In this document: positions 16,996 to 24,670 of the stretch, piece after piece
How the letters are laid out: each line of letters begins with the position of its first letter
How positions within the stretch are numbered: position 1 is the first letter of the stretch
Assembly: GCA_964355085.1 (NCBI GenBank)
Contig: CAYHBW010000002.1
Location: 4,622-68,621 of the forward strand
Direction: 5' to 3'
DNA length: 64,000 nucleotides
Source of the DNA: REEB48 sp964355085
GTDB lineage: Bacteria; Patescibacteriota; Minisyncoccia; UBA6257; 02-FULL-45-10c
Notes under the pieces: generated by a model
The model's input: only the letters and a program-made list of their open reading frames with translations
What the model was told of the DNA's origin: nothing
Databases searched by the model: none
Program-made: the position numbers and the translations under genes

Positions 16996-17082
16996 TTATC
17001 CGGCTTGATCCTGCCAGTCCGGGTCTCCACCGCTAGGAAGAGTCTCCCGGTGAATCACGATCATGTCTGTATCTTCAATCAT
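16996..17082 (-). CDS. Possible 28-residue peptide coupled to the upstream small gene
   Basis: Begins in a TGATG overlap with the stop of the 54-residue gene and encodes an acidic 28-residue peptide ('MIEDTDMIVIHRE...GDPDWQDQAG'). The overlap is the only positive sign of translation. Without comparison to relatives it could be chance. Confidence 0.3.
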   Translation of the reverse strand: MIEDTDMIVIHRETLPSGGDPDWQDQAG

Positions 17083-17246
17083 CAGGAGTTCTTCTCCCAA
17101 TCCTTCGCTATGCCAGTAATTCCGATGATGGCCGTTATGATTCCGATCAGTTGTCCGCCGGGACTGTCATCGTATTCGCCGAATACGAACAGAAATGTTC
17201 CTAATGATATGGCGGCGGAGGAGAATATTATTTTCATTTTGTTCAT
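17082..17246 (-). CDS. Small two-helix membrane protein
   Basis: 54 residues; not recognised. Two hydrophobic stretches (about residues 5-23 and 31-47) are separated by a short acidic loop 'EYDDSPGG', and the C-terminus is 'KDWEKNS'. Support for a real gene comes from the promoter: TATATT (17253-17258, minus) ends 6 bases before the ATG, the same spacing as for many recognised genes here. It lies between a PAS gene and tRNA-Asn. Confidence 0.6.
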   Translation of the reverse strand: MNKMKIIFSSAAISLGTFLFVFGEYDDSPGGQLIGIITAIIGITGIAKDWEKNS

Positions 17247-17252
17247 ATAAGA

Positions 17253-17258
17253 AATATA
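17253..17258 (-). promoter_or_regulatory. -10 hexamer TATATT of the 54-residue gene
   Basis: Ends 6 bases before the ATG at 17246 (minus strand), predicting a leaderless mRNA. Confidence 0.45.
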
Positions 17259-17294
17259 ACTATGATCTTTATGGAGCGGTTAATTCCGAAAAAT

Positions 17295-17308
17295 TTGCTC
17301 CTCGGGTA
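17295..17308 (-). repeat. Partial copy of the tRNA-Asn 3' end
   Basis: The 14 bases ttgctcctcgggta repeat exactly those at 17376-17389, which cover the 3' acceptor strand of tRNA-Asn and three following bases. The copy lies 81 bases away, downstream of the tRNA, and also forms a hairpin with CCCGAG at 17318-17323. Such duplications are left by integration at tRNA 3' ends, but the copy is short. Confidence 0.4.
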
Positions 17309-17335
17309 AAAGTATTTCCCGAGGGCTGCGTTCTA

Positions 17336-17361
17336 AAATATAAAAGCGCCCGAAGGCGCTA
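17336..17361 (-). terminator. Terminator after tRNA-Asn
   Basis: Read on the minus strand: AGCGCC-TTCG-GGCGCT followed by TTTATATTTT, about 18 bases after the tRNA. Confidence 0.75.
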
Positions 17362-17378
17362 ATATATTTTCTCACTTG

Positions 17379-17450
17379 CTCCTCGGGTAGGGATCGAACC
17401 TACGACCGTCGCCTTAACAGGGCGCCGCTCTACCGCTGAGCTACCGAGGA
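17379..17450 (-). tRNA. tRNA-Asn (anticodon GTT)
   Basis: 72 nt on the minus strand. The acceptor stem TCCTCGG/CCGAGGA, D arm GCTC-AGCGGTA-GAGC, anticodon loop CTGTTAA with GTT, and T arm GTAGG-TTCGATC-CCTAC all pair. The first anticodon-stem pair is G-A (E. coli tRNA-Asn has G-U there). The discriminator is G, and CCA is not encoded (the next bases are CAA), so a CCA-adding enzyme is required. Confidence 0.95.
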
Positions 17451-17510
17451 ATATGAAGATTATTATATCGTAAAATCCGCTGTTTGCAAATACTGGCGCT
17501 TCCTATCTGT

Positions 17511-17516
17511 TATAAT
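17511..17516 (+). promoter_or_regulatory. -10 hexamer TATAAT upstream of 17525 gene
   Basis: Perfect TATAAT ending 8 bases before the ATG. Confidence 0.6.
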
Positions 17517-17524
17517 TATTTTAT

Positions 17525-18328
17525 ATGAATAAAAACATCATTTTTTGGATCGCGGGAGTTGTTTTTGCGGTTGCCGGTTGGTGGATCTGGCAGTCCGGGT
17601 ATTCCGGCGCGGACCGCCCGATTGCCGATTTTAAAGAGGCGGTTTATGAAATCAACGGACGGGAAATGCGGCTGGAAGGGGAGGCGGATCCGGAAACAAA
17701 AATGAATGCGTATTATTTCGGAAATGAGGCGAGTGGAGATCTGAACGGCGACGGATTGGACGACGTTATATTTCTGCTTACGCTCGACGGCGGCGGCAGC
17801 GGAACTTTCTTTTACGTTGCTGCGGCGCTCAAGACTGCCGACGGATATGCCGGTCAAAATGCGGTTTTTCTTGGAGACAGGATCGCTCCGCAGACTACGG
17901 AGATTTTCAACGGTATTGTTTATGTGAATTATGCGGAGCGGAAGGAAAATGATCCTATGACTACGCGACCTTCGGTCGGCGTTACGAAATACCTGAATTT
18001 TTCCGGCGGCGCGCTTGCGGAAATAATTATTCAGGCAGGCGAGCAGCTGATGTGGGGGAATATCGTCATGGGTCACGAAGTACGGTCTTTCAGATCCTGC
18101 CAGGGCAATCATGAATATTGGATAATGGGGGATTCGCCCGCGTACAAAAAGATCGCTGATTCCTATCAAGAGCTTCTTCCGGCCGGTTCAAAGCCGTATA
18201 CTCCGATATTCGGGGCTCTGATCGGCAGGATTGTGAAGTCCCCGGTAGACGGCTTCGGGGCTGATTATGACAACGCTCTTTCAGCAAGGGAAATAATTTC
18301 GGCAAGTCCGACAGGTCGATGTAGATGA
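17525..18328 (+). CDS. Membrane-anchored hypothetical protein with EF-hand-like loop
   Basis: 267 residues. One N-terminal helix (residues about 4-23, 'IIFWIAGVVFAVAGWWIW') anchors an extracytoplasmic domain. Residues near 75 read 'GDLNGDGLDDVIFLL', a calcium-binding loop of the FG-GAP/dockerin kind. Near residue 183 'GHEVRSFRSCQGNHEYWIMG' resembles the 'evR.F.PC....YW..G' stretch seen in NlpE- and META-type lipoprotein domains. No function is assigned. It precedes a DUF1761 membrane protein by 46 bases. Confidence 0.65.
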   Translation: MNKNIIFWIAGVVFAVAGWWIWQSGYSGADRPIADFKEAVYEINGREMRLEGEADPETKMNAYYFGNEASGDLNGDGLDDVIFLLTLDGGGSGTFFYVAAALKTADGYAGQNAVFLGDRIAPQTTEIFNGIVYVNYAERKENDPMTTRPSVGVTKYLNFSGGALAEIIIQAGEQLMWGNIVMGHEVRSFRSCQGNHEYWIMGDSPAYKKIADSYQELLPAGSKPYTPIFGALIGRIVKSPVDGFGADYDNALSAREIISASPTGRCR

Positions 18329-18374
18329 CATTTCGGAAGGATTGAAATTCATTATAATTTATTTTTTAAATTTC

Positions 18375-18794
18375 ATGATTGAATTGAATTATTTTGCTGT
18401 TTTGGGAGCGGCGTTTGCAAGTATGGCGATCGGAATGCTTTGGTACGGCCCGGTGTTCGGAAATACGTGGAAGCAGCTGATGGGCATTACGGACGAAAGC
18501 ATGAAATCAATGAGTATGACTCCGATGCGCGCGATGTTGCTCGGTTTTGCGTCAAATCTTGTCATGGCTTGCGTACTTTCATATTCGCTGGCATTTGCCA
18601 ACGCATTTCTCGGCACATCCGGATTAAGCGCCGGATTGATGGCCGGATTCTGGAGTTGGCTGGGTTTTGTAGCTCCGGTTCAGCTCGGATCTGTTCTCTG
18701 GGAAGGTAAGTCCTGGCAGCTCTGGTTTCTGAACGCCTCTTATCAGCTGGTCGCTTTGGCGGTCATGGGGGCGATTCTGGCGGCAATGGGATAG
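18375..18794 (+). CDS. DUF1761 family membrane protein
   Basis: 139 residues with four hydrophobic helices. The start 'NYFAVLGAAFASMAIGMLWY' and 'GPVFGNTWKQLMG', and the later 'GLMAGFWSWLGFVAPVQLG', are typical of DUF1761, a family of unknown function. A perfect TATAAT at 18353-18358 lies 16 bases before ATG 18375, which decides against the in-frame start at 18342. Confidence 0.8.
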   Translation: MIELNYFAVLGAAFASMAIGMLWYGPVFGNTWKQLMGITDESMKSMSMTPMRAMLLGFASNLVMACVLSYSLAFANAFLGTSGLSAGLMAGFWSWLGFVAPVQLGSVLWEGKSWQLWFLNASYQLVALAVMGAILAAMG

Positions 18795-18805
18795 TTTCGC
18801 GGGTA

Positions 18806-18834
18806 TTGCGTTTTACCGGATTTTATGATATATT
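18806..18834 (+). promoter_or_regulatory. Promoter of the RRM protein gene
   Basis: TTGCGT (18806-18811), 17-base spacer, TATATT (18829-18834). The transcript would begin near 18841 and carry a leader of about 100 bases, unlike most genes here. The leader contains the hairpin AAGTAA/TTACTT (18867-18887) and a GGAGG at 18904-18908, which lies too far from the ATG for normal use. Confidence 0.5.
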
Positions 18835-18943
18835 GTAATGCGTAGGATTAAATAGTCTGACTCCCTAAGTAAGTTATAAGTTTACTTGTAATCATTTTAA
18901 GTTGGAGGAAGCAGGTCGGCCCTACGAAAAATATAGATTATAT

Positions 18944-19252
18944 ATGGCAAAAAAATTATACGTCGGTGGTCTGCCTTATTCCACAACTCAAGACGAGTTG
19001 AAGAATGAGTTTTCCAAAGCTGGCGCAGTTTCCTCTGCAATGGTCATCATGGATAAAATGACCGGCCGTTCCAAAGGATTCGGATTCGTTGAATATGAAT
19101 CCGATGAAGACGCTGCGAAAGCCATTGAAATGTTCAATGGCCAGATGCTTGGTGGCCGCAATTTGACGGTCAATGAAGCCCGCCCGCTTGAAGCCCGTCC
19201 GCCTCGCAGAGACGGAGGTGGTTTCGGTGGAGGTCGTCGCGACAGATTCTAA
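18944..19252 (+). CDS. RRM-domain RNA-binding protein
   Basis: 102 residues. A single RNA-recognition motif with RNP2 'KLYVGGLPY' (residues 4-12) and RNP1 'KGFGFVEY' (about 46-53), followed by an Arg/Gly-rich tail 'RRDGGGFGGGRRDRF'. Bacterial proteins of this build bind single-stranded RNA and are often cold-induced. The long structured leader would fit post-transcriptional control (inference). A TATAGA also lies 6 bases before the ATG, so a second, leaderless promoter is possible. It is a single-gene unit ended by a strong terminator. Confidence 0.93.
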   Translation: MAKKLYVGGLPYSTTQDELKNEFSKAGAVSSAMVIMDKMTGRSKGFGFVEYESDEDAAKAIEMFNGQMLGGRNLTVNEARPLEARPPRRDGGGFGGGRRDRF

Positions 19253-19261
19253 TATTGAATC

Positions 19262-19295
19262 AACGAAAACAGCCCATAAAGGGCTGTTTTCGTTT
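19262..19295 (+). terminator. Terminator after RRM gene
   Basis: AACGAAAACAGCCC and GGGCTGTTTTCGTT form a 14-bp stem with loop ATAAA. Confidence 0.88.
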
Positions 19296-19316
19296 CTATG
19301 GACGGAAAGAATGTGA

Positions 19317-19322
19317 TAAAAT
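19317..19322 (+). promoter_or_regulatory. -10 hexamer TAAAAT upstream of triple-PAS gene
   Basis: Ends 6 bases before ATG 19329; leaderless pattern. Confidence 0.5.
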
Positions 19323-19328
19323 GAGCAC

Positions 19329-20576
19329 ATGGACAATTTATTAAACAAATGCGGAAACTTTTTCAATATTTTGAATGTCGGACTTTATCGGAGCACATTA
19401 GACGGAAAGTTCATTGAGGTCAATCCGGCTCTGGTAAAGATATCCGGTCTGGAGTCTGCGGAAGAACTTTTGAAGCACAATGTCATTGAAATATACCGCA
19501 ATCCGGAAAATCGGAAAGAAATAGTTGAAAAAATTAAAAAAGAAGGATCTATAACCCTTTACTCTTTTCCGGCCAGAAATTTCAAAGGTGAAAATATTCT
19601 GACAAATGTTTCCGTTATTTTTGACAAGGGAGGAAATGGAGTAGAGCCGCATTTGGATGGAGTCGTGCAGGACATTACGGAATTGGAAGAATCAAAAGAT
19701 AAACTTTCTGAAATTCAGGAAAGATATCAGGACTTCATAAGAGATACTAATCTTGCAATTTTTATAAGTACGCCTGGACCGGTCGGCAAGTTCATCGAAG
19801 CCAATGATGCGGCCATAAAGATGTTCGGAGCTGATTCAAGGGAGGATCTGCTGAATCGCAAGCCGAGCGACCTTTATGCGGATCCGGAAGCGAGAGGAAT
19901 GGCGAGTGATGAGCTGGTAAAGAGCGGGTTCATAAGGAACAAGGAAATTGAACTGTTGAATTATAAGGGTAAAAAAATATGGGTCGTCGTATCCGCTATA
20001 TTGAAGAAAACAGATCAGGGTTCGCTTTTTTACGGGACATTTTTTGATATAACCGAAAGGAAGTTGATTGAAGAAAAATTAAGAGCCAGCGAGATAGTTC
20101 TGAAAAAATCCCAGGAAGTGTCCATGGTTGGAAGTTGGACGTTGAATACATTGACCGGCAAAATCAGATGGTCTGATGAAGTTTTCCATATTTTCGGGGT
20201 TGAAATCCAGGAAAATGATCTGGATTTTGAATATTTCATGAAGTTCGTCCATCGAGACGATCTTGAGAAGATAAATGATGAGCTGGAGAATATTTCGAAA
20301 GGAATGATTCCGGACCCGTTTGAATACAGGATAGTTCTCCAGGATAAATCAATTCGCAATATATATGCTGTTTCTTACGGAGAATCTTCTGCTGACGGTA
20401 AATTGCAAACCTTATCTGGGATTGTTCAGGATATCACTGACAGGAAGAGGGTTGAACTTGATCTTCTGGAAAAGATCAATGAGTTGGAGCGAATTAACAG
20501 CTTAATGGTGAATCGGGAACTCAAGATGATTGAACTCAAAGAGGAGATAAGAAAATTGAGAGAGGAAAAATTATAA
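19329..20576 (+). CDS. Orphan triple-PAS protein with coiled-coil tail
   Basis: 415 residues, soluble. Three PAS domains at about residues 12-115, 130-245 and 255-370, each ending in a 'GVVQDITELEESK', 'GTFFDITERKLIE' or 'GIVQDITDRKRVE' signature; the third is a PAS_3 type ('GSWTLNTLTGKIRWSDEVFHIFG'). The C-terminus 'NSLMVNRELKMIELKEEI' is the tail shared with two other PAS proteins within 6 kb. No catalytic output domain is present. Confidence 0.82.
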   Translation: MDNLLNKCGNFFNILNVGLYRSTLDGKFIEVNPALVKISGLESAEELLKHNVIEIYRNPENRKEIVEKIKKEGSITLYSFPARNFKGENILTNVSVIFDKGGNGVEPHLDGVVQDITELEESKDKLSEIQERYQDFIRDTNLAIFISTPGPVGKFIEANDAAIKMFGADSREDLLNRKPSDLYADPEARGMASDELVKSGFIRNKEIELLNYKGKKIWVVVSAILKKTDQGSLFYGTFFDITERKLIEEKLRASEIVLKKSQEVSMVGSWTLNTLTGKIRWSDEVFHIFGVEIQENDLDFEYFMKFVHRDDLEKINDELENISKGMIPDPFEYRIVLQDKSIRNIYAVSYGESSADGKLQTLSGIVQDITDRKRVELDLLEKINELERINSLMVNRELKMIELKEEIRKLREEKL

Positions 20577-20595
20577 TTTTAAGGGACAAATTATT

Positions 20596-20736
20596 GTGAA
20601 ACAGGTATTTCTGGGGATTTTGGCAATCGGAACGATAGCTTTTTCTTTCTTTATCGCCCGAGAGCAGATACTCTTCATTTTCAGGGAGATTTCCGCCGGC
20701 AGATACAGCGAAATCCAATTCAAAAAAATAAAATAG
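20596..20736 (+). CDS. Small single-helix membrane protein (GTG start)
   Basis: 46 residues; not recognised. One hydrophobic helix at about residues 4-21 and a basic C-terminal half ('FREISAGRYSEIQFKKIK'). TATAAT at 20572-20577 overlaps the preceding stop and AAGGGA precedes the GTG by about 10 bases. Evidence is modest: promoter, spacing and coherent membrane topology. Confidence 0.45.
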   Translation: MKQVFLGILAIGTIAFSFFIAREQILFIFREISAGRYSEIQFKKIK

Positions 20737-20788
20737 CCGGCATTTTAAAATAGGCGGCGAGGGGTTATAATTAATCTGAATCAGGATT

Positions 20789-20992
20789 ATGAGAAAATTA
20801 TATAAAAGCAAAGATAATAAGGTTCTTTCCGGGGTTTTTGGGGGCGTTGCGGAATATTTTGATATCGATCCGACCATTGTCCGGCTCGGATATATTTTAT
20901 TGACAATTCTGACTCATGGAGCGCCGGGAGTAATCGGCTATATTTTAGCCACATTGGTAGTTCCTTCAGATCCATCAGAAATCAGAAAATAA
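20789..20992 (+). CDS. PspC-domain protein
   Basis: 67 residues, essentially one PspC domain: 'KLYKSKDNKVLSGVFGGVAEYFDIDPTIVRLGYILLTI' followed by a glycine-rich membrane helix 'PGVIGYILATLVVP'. In enterobacteria PspC is a membrane sensor of envelope stress; stand-alone short forms are common and their role is not settled. A TATAAT at 20766-20771 lies 17 bases before the ATG with AGGA between, one of the few starts with a Shine-Dalgarno-like site. It precedes the efflux genes. Confidence 0.88.
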   Translation: MRKLYKSKDNKVLSGVFGGVAEYFDIDPTIVRLGYILLTILTHGAPGVIGYILATLVVPSDPSEIRK

Positions 20993-21017
20993 TTTATCAT
21001 CATACCGATTCAATGCC

Positions 21018-22568
21018 ATGAAAATACTGAATTTCATCCTAAAGCACTGGATTTTAAGCTCGGCGATTCTTTTGATCTTAGCGGCAGTTTCTTTTTATAT
21101 CGCCGGCCGGAATTCTTCCTCTGTTTATAATACAGTCATCGCGGACCGCGGGAATATCCGGCAGGAAGTGAGCGTTACCGGGAAAATTAAACCTGTCAGC
21201 GCAGCAGATCTGGCATTTGAGAAAACCGGAAAAGTCAGCCGGATCTATGCGGAAGTCGGAGATAAGATTCCGGCCGGAAAGATTCTTGCCGAGTTGGATC
21301 GTAGTGAACTTCTGACCCAGCTGGCGGAGGCCCGTGCTAATTTTGAAGCGCAGGCCGCCAAGCTTACAGAATTGAGGAACGGAACGCGTCCGGAAGAAAT
21401 TCAGATCCAGGAAGTGAAAGTTTCTAACGCGGAAACGGCGCTTGCTGACGCCAGGCAATATCTTATCGATAAAATAAATGAGTCTTATACGAAATCCGAT
21501 GACGCGATCAGAAATACGGCTGATCAGTTTTTCAACAGCCCCCGCAGTTCCAATCCCCAGTTGAGCTTCAGTCCGTCCGATGGGATTCTGAAGTCAAAAC
21601 TGGAGAACGACCGGGCCAATCTGGAATCTCTGCTGGTAAGCTGGAACGACGGTCTCAAGGATCTGAATCTCGGTTCCGATCTGAATTCTTTCGCTTCTTC
21701 TGCGAATTACAATCTCAATCAGGTCAAGGACTTCATGAAGAACGCGGCTTTGGTCGTAAATGTTCTTACTCCGAATTCCAATCTCACGCAGACAACGATC
21801 GATTCCTGGAAATCCGGAGTTTCCGCCGCCAGGACGGCCGTGAACACCGGTTTGGCGAATCTTTCCGCCGCCCTTGAGAAAATGCGATCAGCGCAGTCAT
21901 CTTTGGATCTTGAAAAAAATCAGCTTCTTCTTAAAAAAGCCGGATCTACGCAGGAAACCATTTCCGCGCAGGAGGCCCAGATAAGCCAGGCCTCGGCGAA
22001 AGTTGAGAATATCCAGGCGCAGATAGAAAAGACTTTTTTGCGCTCGCCGGTATCCGGAACCGTAGTGAGGCAGGACGCGAAGGTGGGAGAGGTTGTTTCC
22101 GGAAATCTGAACGTCATTTCCGTAATTTCTGAAGACAATCTGAAAATTGAGGCGAATATCCCGGAAGTTGATATCGGAAAGATAAAAACCGGAGATCCGG
22201 CGACTGTCGCTTTGGATGCTTTTCCCGGAGAATATTTTTCCGGCAAGGTTTCCTATATTGATCCGGGGGAGACCGTAATCGAGGGAGTTACCACCTACAA
22301 GGTCACCATGTATTTTGATTCGGAGGACGTCCGCATCCGTTCCGGCATGACCGCGGACATCGATATTCTGACTGCGGAAAAAAGCGATGTCATTGTCATA
22401 CCGCAAAGAGCCGTCATAGTGAAAAACGGCGACCGATCGGTGTCCTTGCTTTCCGGTAAGACTGTCCGTGAAGTTTCAGTTGAAACAGGAATCAGGAGTT
22501 TTGAAGGCATGGTTGAGATAACAAGCGGATTGTCCGGCGGGGAAGAGGTGATTGTGTCGGTCAAATAA
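21018..22568 (+). CDS. Efflux adaptor protein, MacA/HlyD family
   Basis: 516 residues. Periplasmic-type adaptor of an ABC exporter. N-terminal membrane helix (residues about 8-29), first lipoyl half 'GKVSRIYAEVGDKIPAGKIL', a long coiled-coil hairpin (about 95-330) containing an unusually long extra segment, second lipoyl half 'SPVSGTVVRQDAKVGEVVSG', then beta-barrel and membrane-proximal domains ('GMTADIDILTAEKSDVIVIP'). The coiled coil is longer than in E. coli MacA. With the next two genes it forms a complete MacAB-type set without an outer-membrane TolC. Confidence 0.9.
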   Translation: MKILNFILKHWILSSAILLILAAVSFYIAGRNSSSVYNTVIADRGNIRQEVSVTGKIKPVSAADLAFEKTGKVSRIYAEVGDKIPAGKILAELDRSELLTQLAEARANFEAQAAKLTELRNGTRPEEIQIQEVKVSNAETALADARQYLIDKINESYTKSDDAIRNTADQFFNSPRSSNPQLSFSPSDGILKSKLENDRANLESLLVSWNDGLKDLNLGSDLNSFASSANYNLNQVKDFMKNAALVVNVLTPNSNLTQTTIDSWKSGVSAARTAVNTGLANLSAALEKMRSAQSSLDLEKNQLLLKKAGSTQETISAQEAQISQASAKVENIQAQIEKTFLRSPVSGTVVRQDAKVGEVVSGNLNVISVISEDNLKIEANIPEVDIGKIKTGDPATVALDAFPGEYFSGKVSYIDPGETVIEGVTTYKVTMYFDSEDVRIRSGMTADIDILTAEKSDVIVIPQRAVIVKNGDRSVSLLSGKTVREVSVETGIRSFEGMVEITSGLSGGEEVIVSVK

Positions 22569-22572
22569 AAAG

Positions 22573-23292
22573 ATGGCATTAATAGAAATCCGGGGTCTCA
22601 AGAAAATTTATCAGGACGGCGATGCCCAGACTGTCGCATTGGGCGGACTTGATTTCAGCGTGGAAGAGGGGGAATTTTTGGCGATAATGGGTCCTTCCGG
22701 ATCCGGCAAGTCCACGCTGATGCATATTCTCGGTTTTTTGGACGAACCGACTTCGGGCAATTATTTTTTGGACGGCAAGGATATAACCGAGTTCGATAAA
22801 GAGGAGATTGCGAGGATGCGCAATAAGCGGTTCGGTTTCATTTTCCAGTCTTTCAACCTTCTTCCCCGTACGACGGTGTTGGAGAACGTCAAACTACCGC
22901 TTATTTATTCCGGAATAGATGAAGGAAGTTGGGACGAGCTTGCAAAAGCGGCGATAGAGTCCGTCGGGATGTCGCACCGCATCAACCATGAGCCGTCCGA
23001 ACTTTCCGGAGGGGAGAAGCAGAGAGTCGCCATCGCCCGCGCCCTGGTTACCGATCCCAAGATAATTTTTGCCGACGAGCCGACAGGAAATCTTGATTCG
23101 AAATCCGGTCAGGTGGTAATGGAAATAATCCAGAATCTGAATGAGAAGCAGGGTCGGACGGTTTTTCTCGTCACTCATGAGACTTATACGGCCGAGCACG
23201 CAAAAAGAATATTGCGTCTTCATGATGGGCTCATAATCAGCGACCAAAAGGTGAGTAATAACCACAGGCAGGCGAGTAATTTCATAAAATGA
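22573..23292 (+). CDS. ABC transporter ATP-binding protein, MacB/LolD type
   Basis: 239 residues. Walker A 'GPSGSGKST', Q-loop region 'FIFQSFNLLPRTTVLENV', signature 'LSGGEKQRVAIARAL', Walker B 'IIFADEPTGNLDS', H-loop 'VTHE'. The 'NL.P' and 'PTGNLD' forms are typical of the MacB/LolD/FtsE branch. ATG 22573 is four bases after the adaptor stop; an in-frame GTG at 22552 overlaps it and is unlikely. Powers the permease encoded next. Confidence 0.93.
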   Translation: MALIEIRGLKKIYQDGDAQTVALGGLDFSVEEGEFLAIMGPSGSGKSTLMHILGFLDEPTSGNYFLDGKDITEFDKEEIARMRNKRFGFIFQSFNLLPRTTVLENVKLPLIYSGIDEGSWDELAKAAIESVGMSHRINHEPSELSGGEKQRVAIARALVTDPKIIFADEPTGNLDSKSGQVVMEIIQNLNEKQGRTVFLVTHETYTAEHAKRILRLHDGLIISDQKVSNNHRQASNFIK

Positions 23293-23293
23293 C

Positions 23294-24538
23294 ATGTATC
23301 TGAAGTATGGAATAAAAATCGCAGTCCGCAGTCTGGCCGTGAACAAATCCCGGGCCTTTTTAACGATTCTTGGAATCGTGATCGGCATCACCGCAATCAT
23401 GCTCATCATGTCGATCGGAGATGGAGCGGAAAATCTCATACTCGGACAGATCCAGGGAATGGGAGCGGACATGGTAGTCATACGTCCGGGACAGGAACCT
23501 AAAGGACCCAGCGATATCGGCAGCACTCTTTTCGCGGATTCATTGCGAACTACGGACATCGCGCTTCTTAAGCGGAAGGAAAATGTCCCGCATCTTTCGA
23601 AGATCGCTCCGGCGGTGATAGTTCCGGGAAGCGTTTCCTACAAGAATGAAACTTATCGGCCGACGACTTTCGGCTGGTCTGCGGAATTCATGCAGGAGAT
23701 ATTCAAAGTTTATCCTTCGGAAGGATCTTTATTCACGCAGACTGATATCGACGCCAAGGCGAGCGTGGCGGTCATAGGAGACAAGGTCAAGCGGGAGCTT
23801 TTCGGATTGAGTAGCCCGATTGGAGAAAGCATCCGCATCAAAAATAAGAATTTCCGGGTTGTTGGCGTGTTGGAATCAAAAGGCCAGGTTTCCTTTTTCA
23901 ATATGGACGATATGGTGGTTGTGCCGTACAGTTCGGCGCAGACATATCTTCTTGGAACGGATTATTATCACGAAGTCATGGTTCTGGTGGATGAGTCGCA
24001 GTATGTGGATGAGACCATAAAAGATATCGAGAGGACTCTTCGGGATGCGCATGACATCGTTGATCCGTCCAAAGACGATTTCTTCGTCGTTTCCCAGGCC
24101 GCCGCGCTCGATCAGATAAGCACGATTCTGAACGCTCTTACGATATTTTTGACTTCAGTTGTGGCGATTTCCCTGGTGGTCGGAGGCGTGGGCGTCATGA
24201 ACATAATGCTCGTATCCGTGACCGAGCGGACGAGGGAAATCGGACTTCGGAAGGCGCTTGGGGCGACGGAGAAAGATATCCGCAATCAGTTTCTTTTCGA
24301 GGCCATAATCCTGACCGGCACGGGCGGAATCATCGGAATAATATTGGGCGCTTTCCTTTCTTTTGTGGCGTCCATAGCCCTAACTGAATTCGCGGCGCTG
24401 GATTGGAAATTCACTTTTCCGATTTCCGCGGCGCTTCTCGGCATCGGGGTATCTGCCGGAGTAGGATTGCTTTTCGGAATTTATCCGGCCAGCCAGGCCG
24501 CCAAAAAAAATCCAATAGAAGCTCTTCGTTACGAATAA
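23294..24538 (+). CDS. ABC transporter permease, MacB/FtsX family
   Basis: 414 residues. One N-terminal helix ('SRAFLTILGIVIGITAIMLI'), a large extracytoplasmic domain of about 220 residues, then three helices with the FtsX motif 'VTERTREIGLRKALGAT' and 'FLFEAIILTGTGGIIGI'. MacB-type permeases drive efflux of peptides, lipids or small molecules through a mechanotransmission cycle. It ends before a hairpin at 24555-24585. Confidence 0.93.
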   Translation: MYLKYGIKIAVRSLAVNKSRAFLTILGIVIGITAIMLIMSIGDGAENLILGQIQGMGADMVVIRPGQEPKGPSDIGSTLFADSLRTTDIALLKRKENVPHLSKIAPAVIVPGSVSYKNETYRPTTFGWSAEFMQEIFKVYPSEGSLFTQTDIDAKASVAVIGDKVKRELFGLSSPIGESIRIKNKNFRVVGVLESKGQVSFFNMDDMVVVPYSSAQTYLLGTDYYHEVMVLVDESQYVDETIKDIERTLRDAHDIVDPSKDDFFVVSQAAALDQISTILNALTIFLTSVVAISLVVGGVGVMNIMLVSVTERTREIGLRKALGATEKDIRNQFLFEAIILTGTGGIIGIILGAFLSFVASIALTEFAALDWKFTFPISAALLGIGVSAGVGLLFGIYPASQAAKKNPIEALRYE

Positions 24539-24554
24539 AATTAAATCCGACTTG

Positions 24555-24585
24555 CCCCGTTAGATACGTAAGTTATCTAATGGGG
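24555..24585 (+). terminator. Hairpin after the efflux operon
   Basis: CCCCGTTAGAT and ATCTAATGGGG form an 11-bp stem (one G-U) with loop ACGTAAGTT; no immediate T run, so termination is probable but not certain. Confidence 0.55.
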
Positions 24586-24616
24586 TTGAGGCTCTGCGGT
24601 ATGAGTAATTTTTTGC

Positions 24617-24622
24617 TATAAT
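24617..24622 (+). promoter_or_regulatory. -10 hexamer TATAAT of the 24671 gene
   Basis: Perfect TATAAT about 49 bases before the ATG, so this transcript does carry a leader of around 40 bases. Confidence 0.5.
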
Positions 24623-24670
24623 GATATGAAAGGCGGATGTCGGTCCGTCTAAATATAAATAATAATTAAA

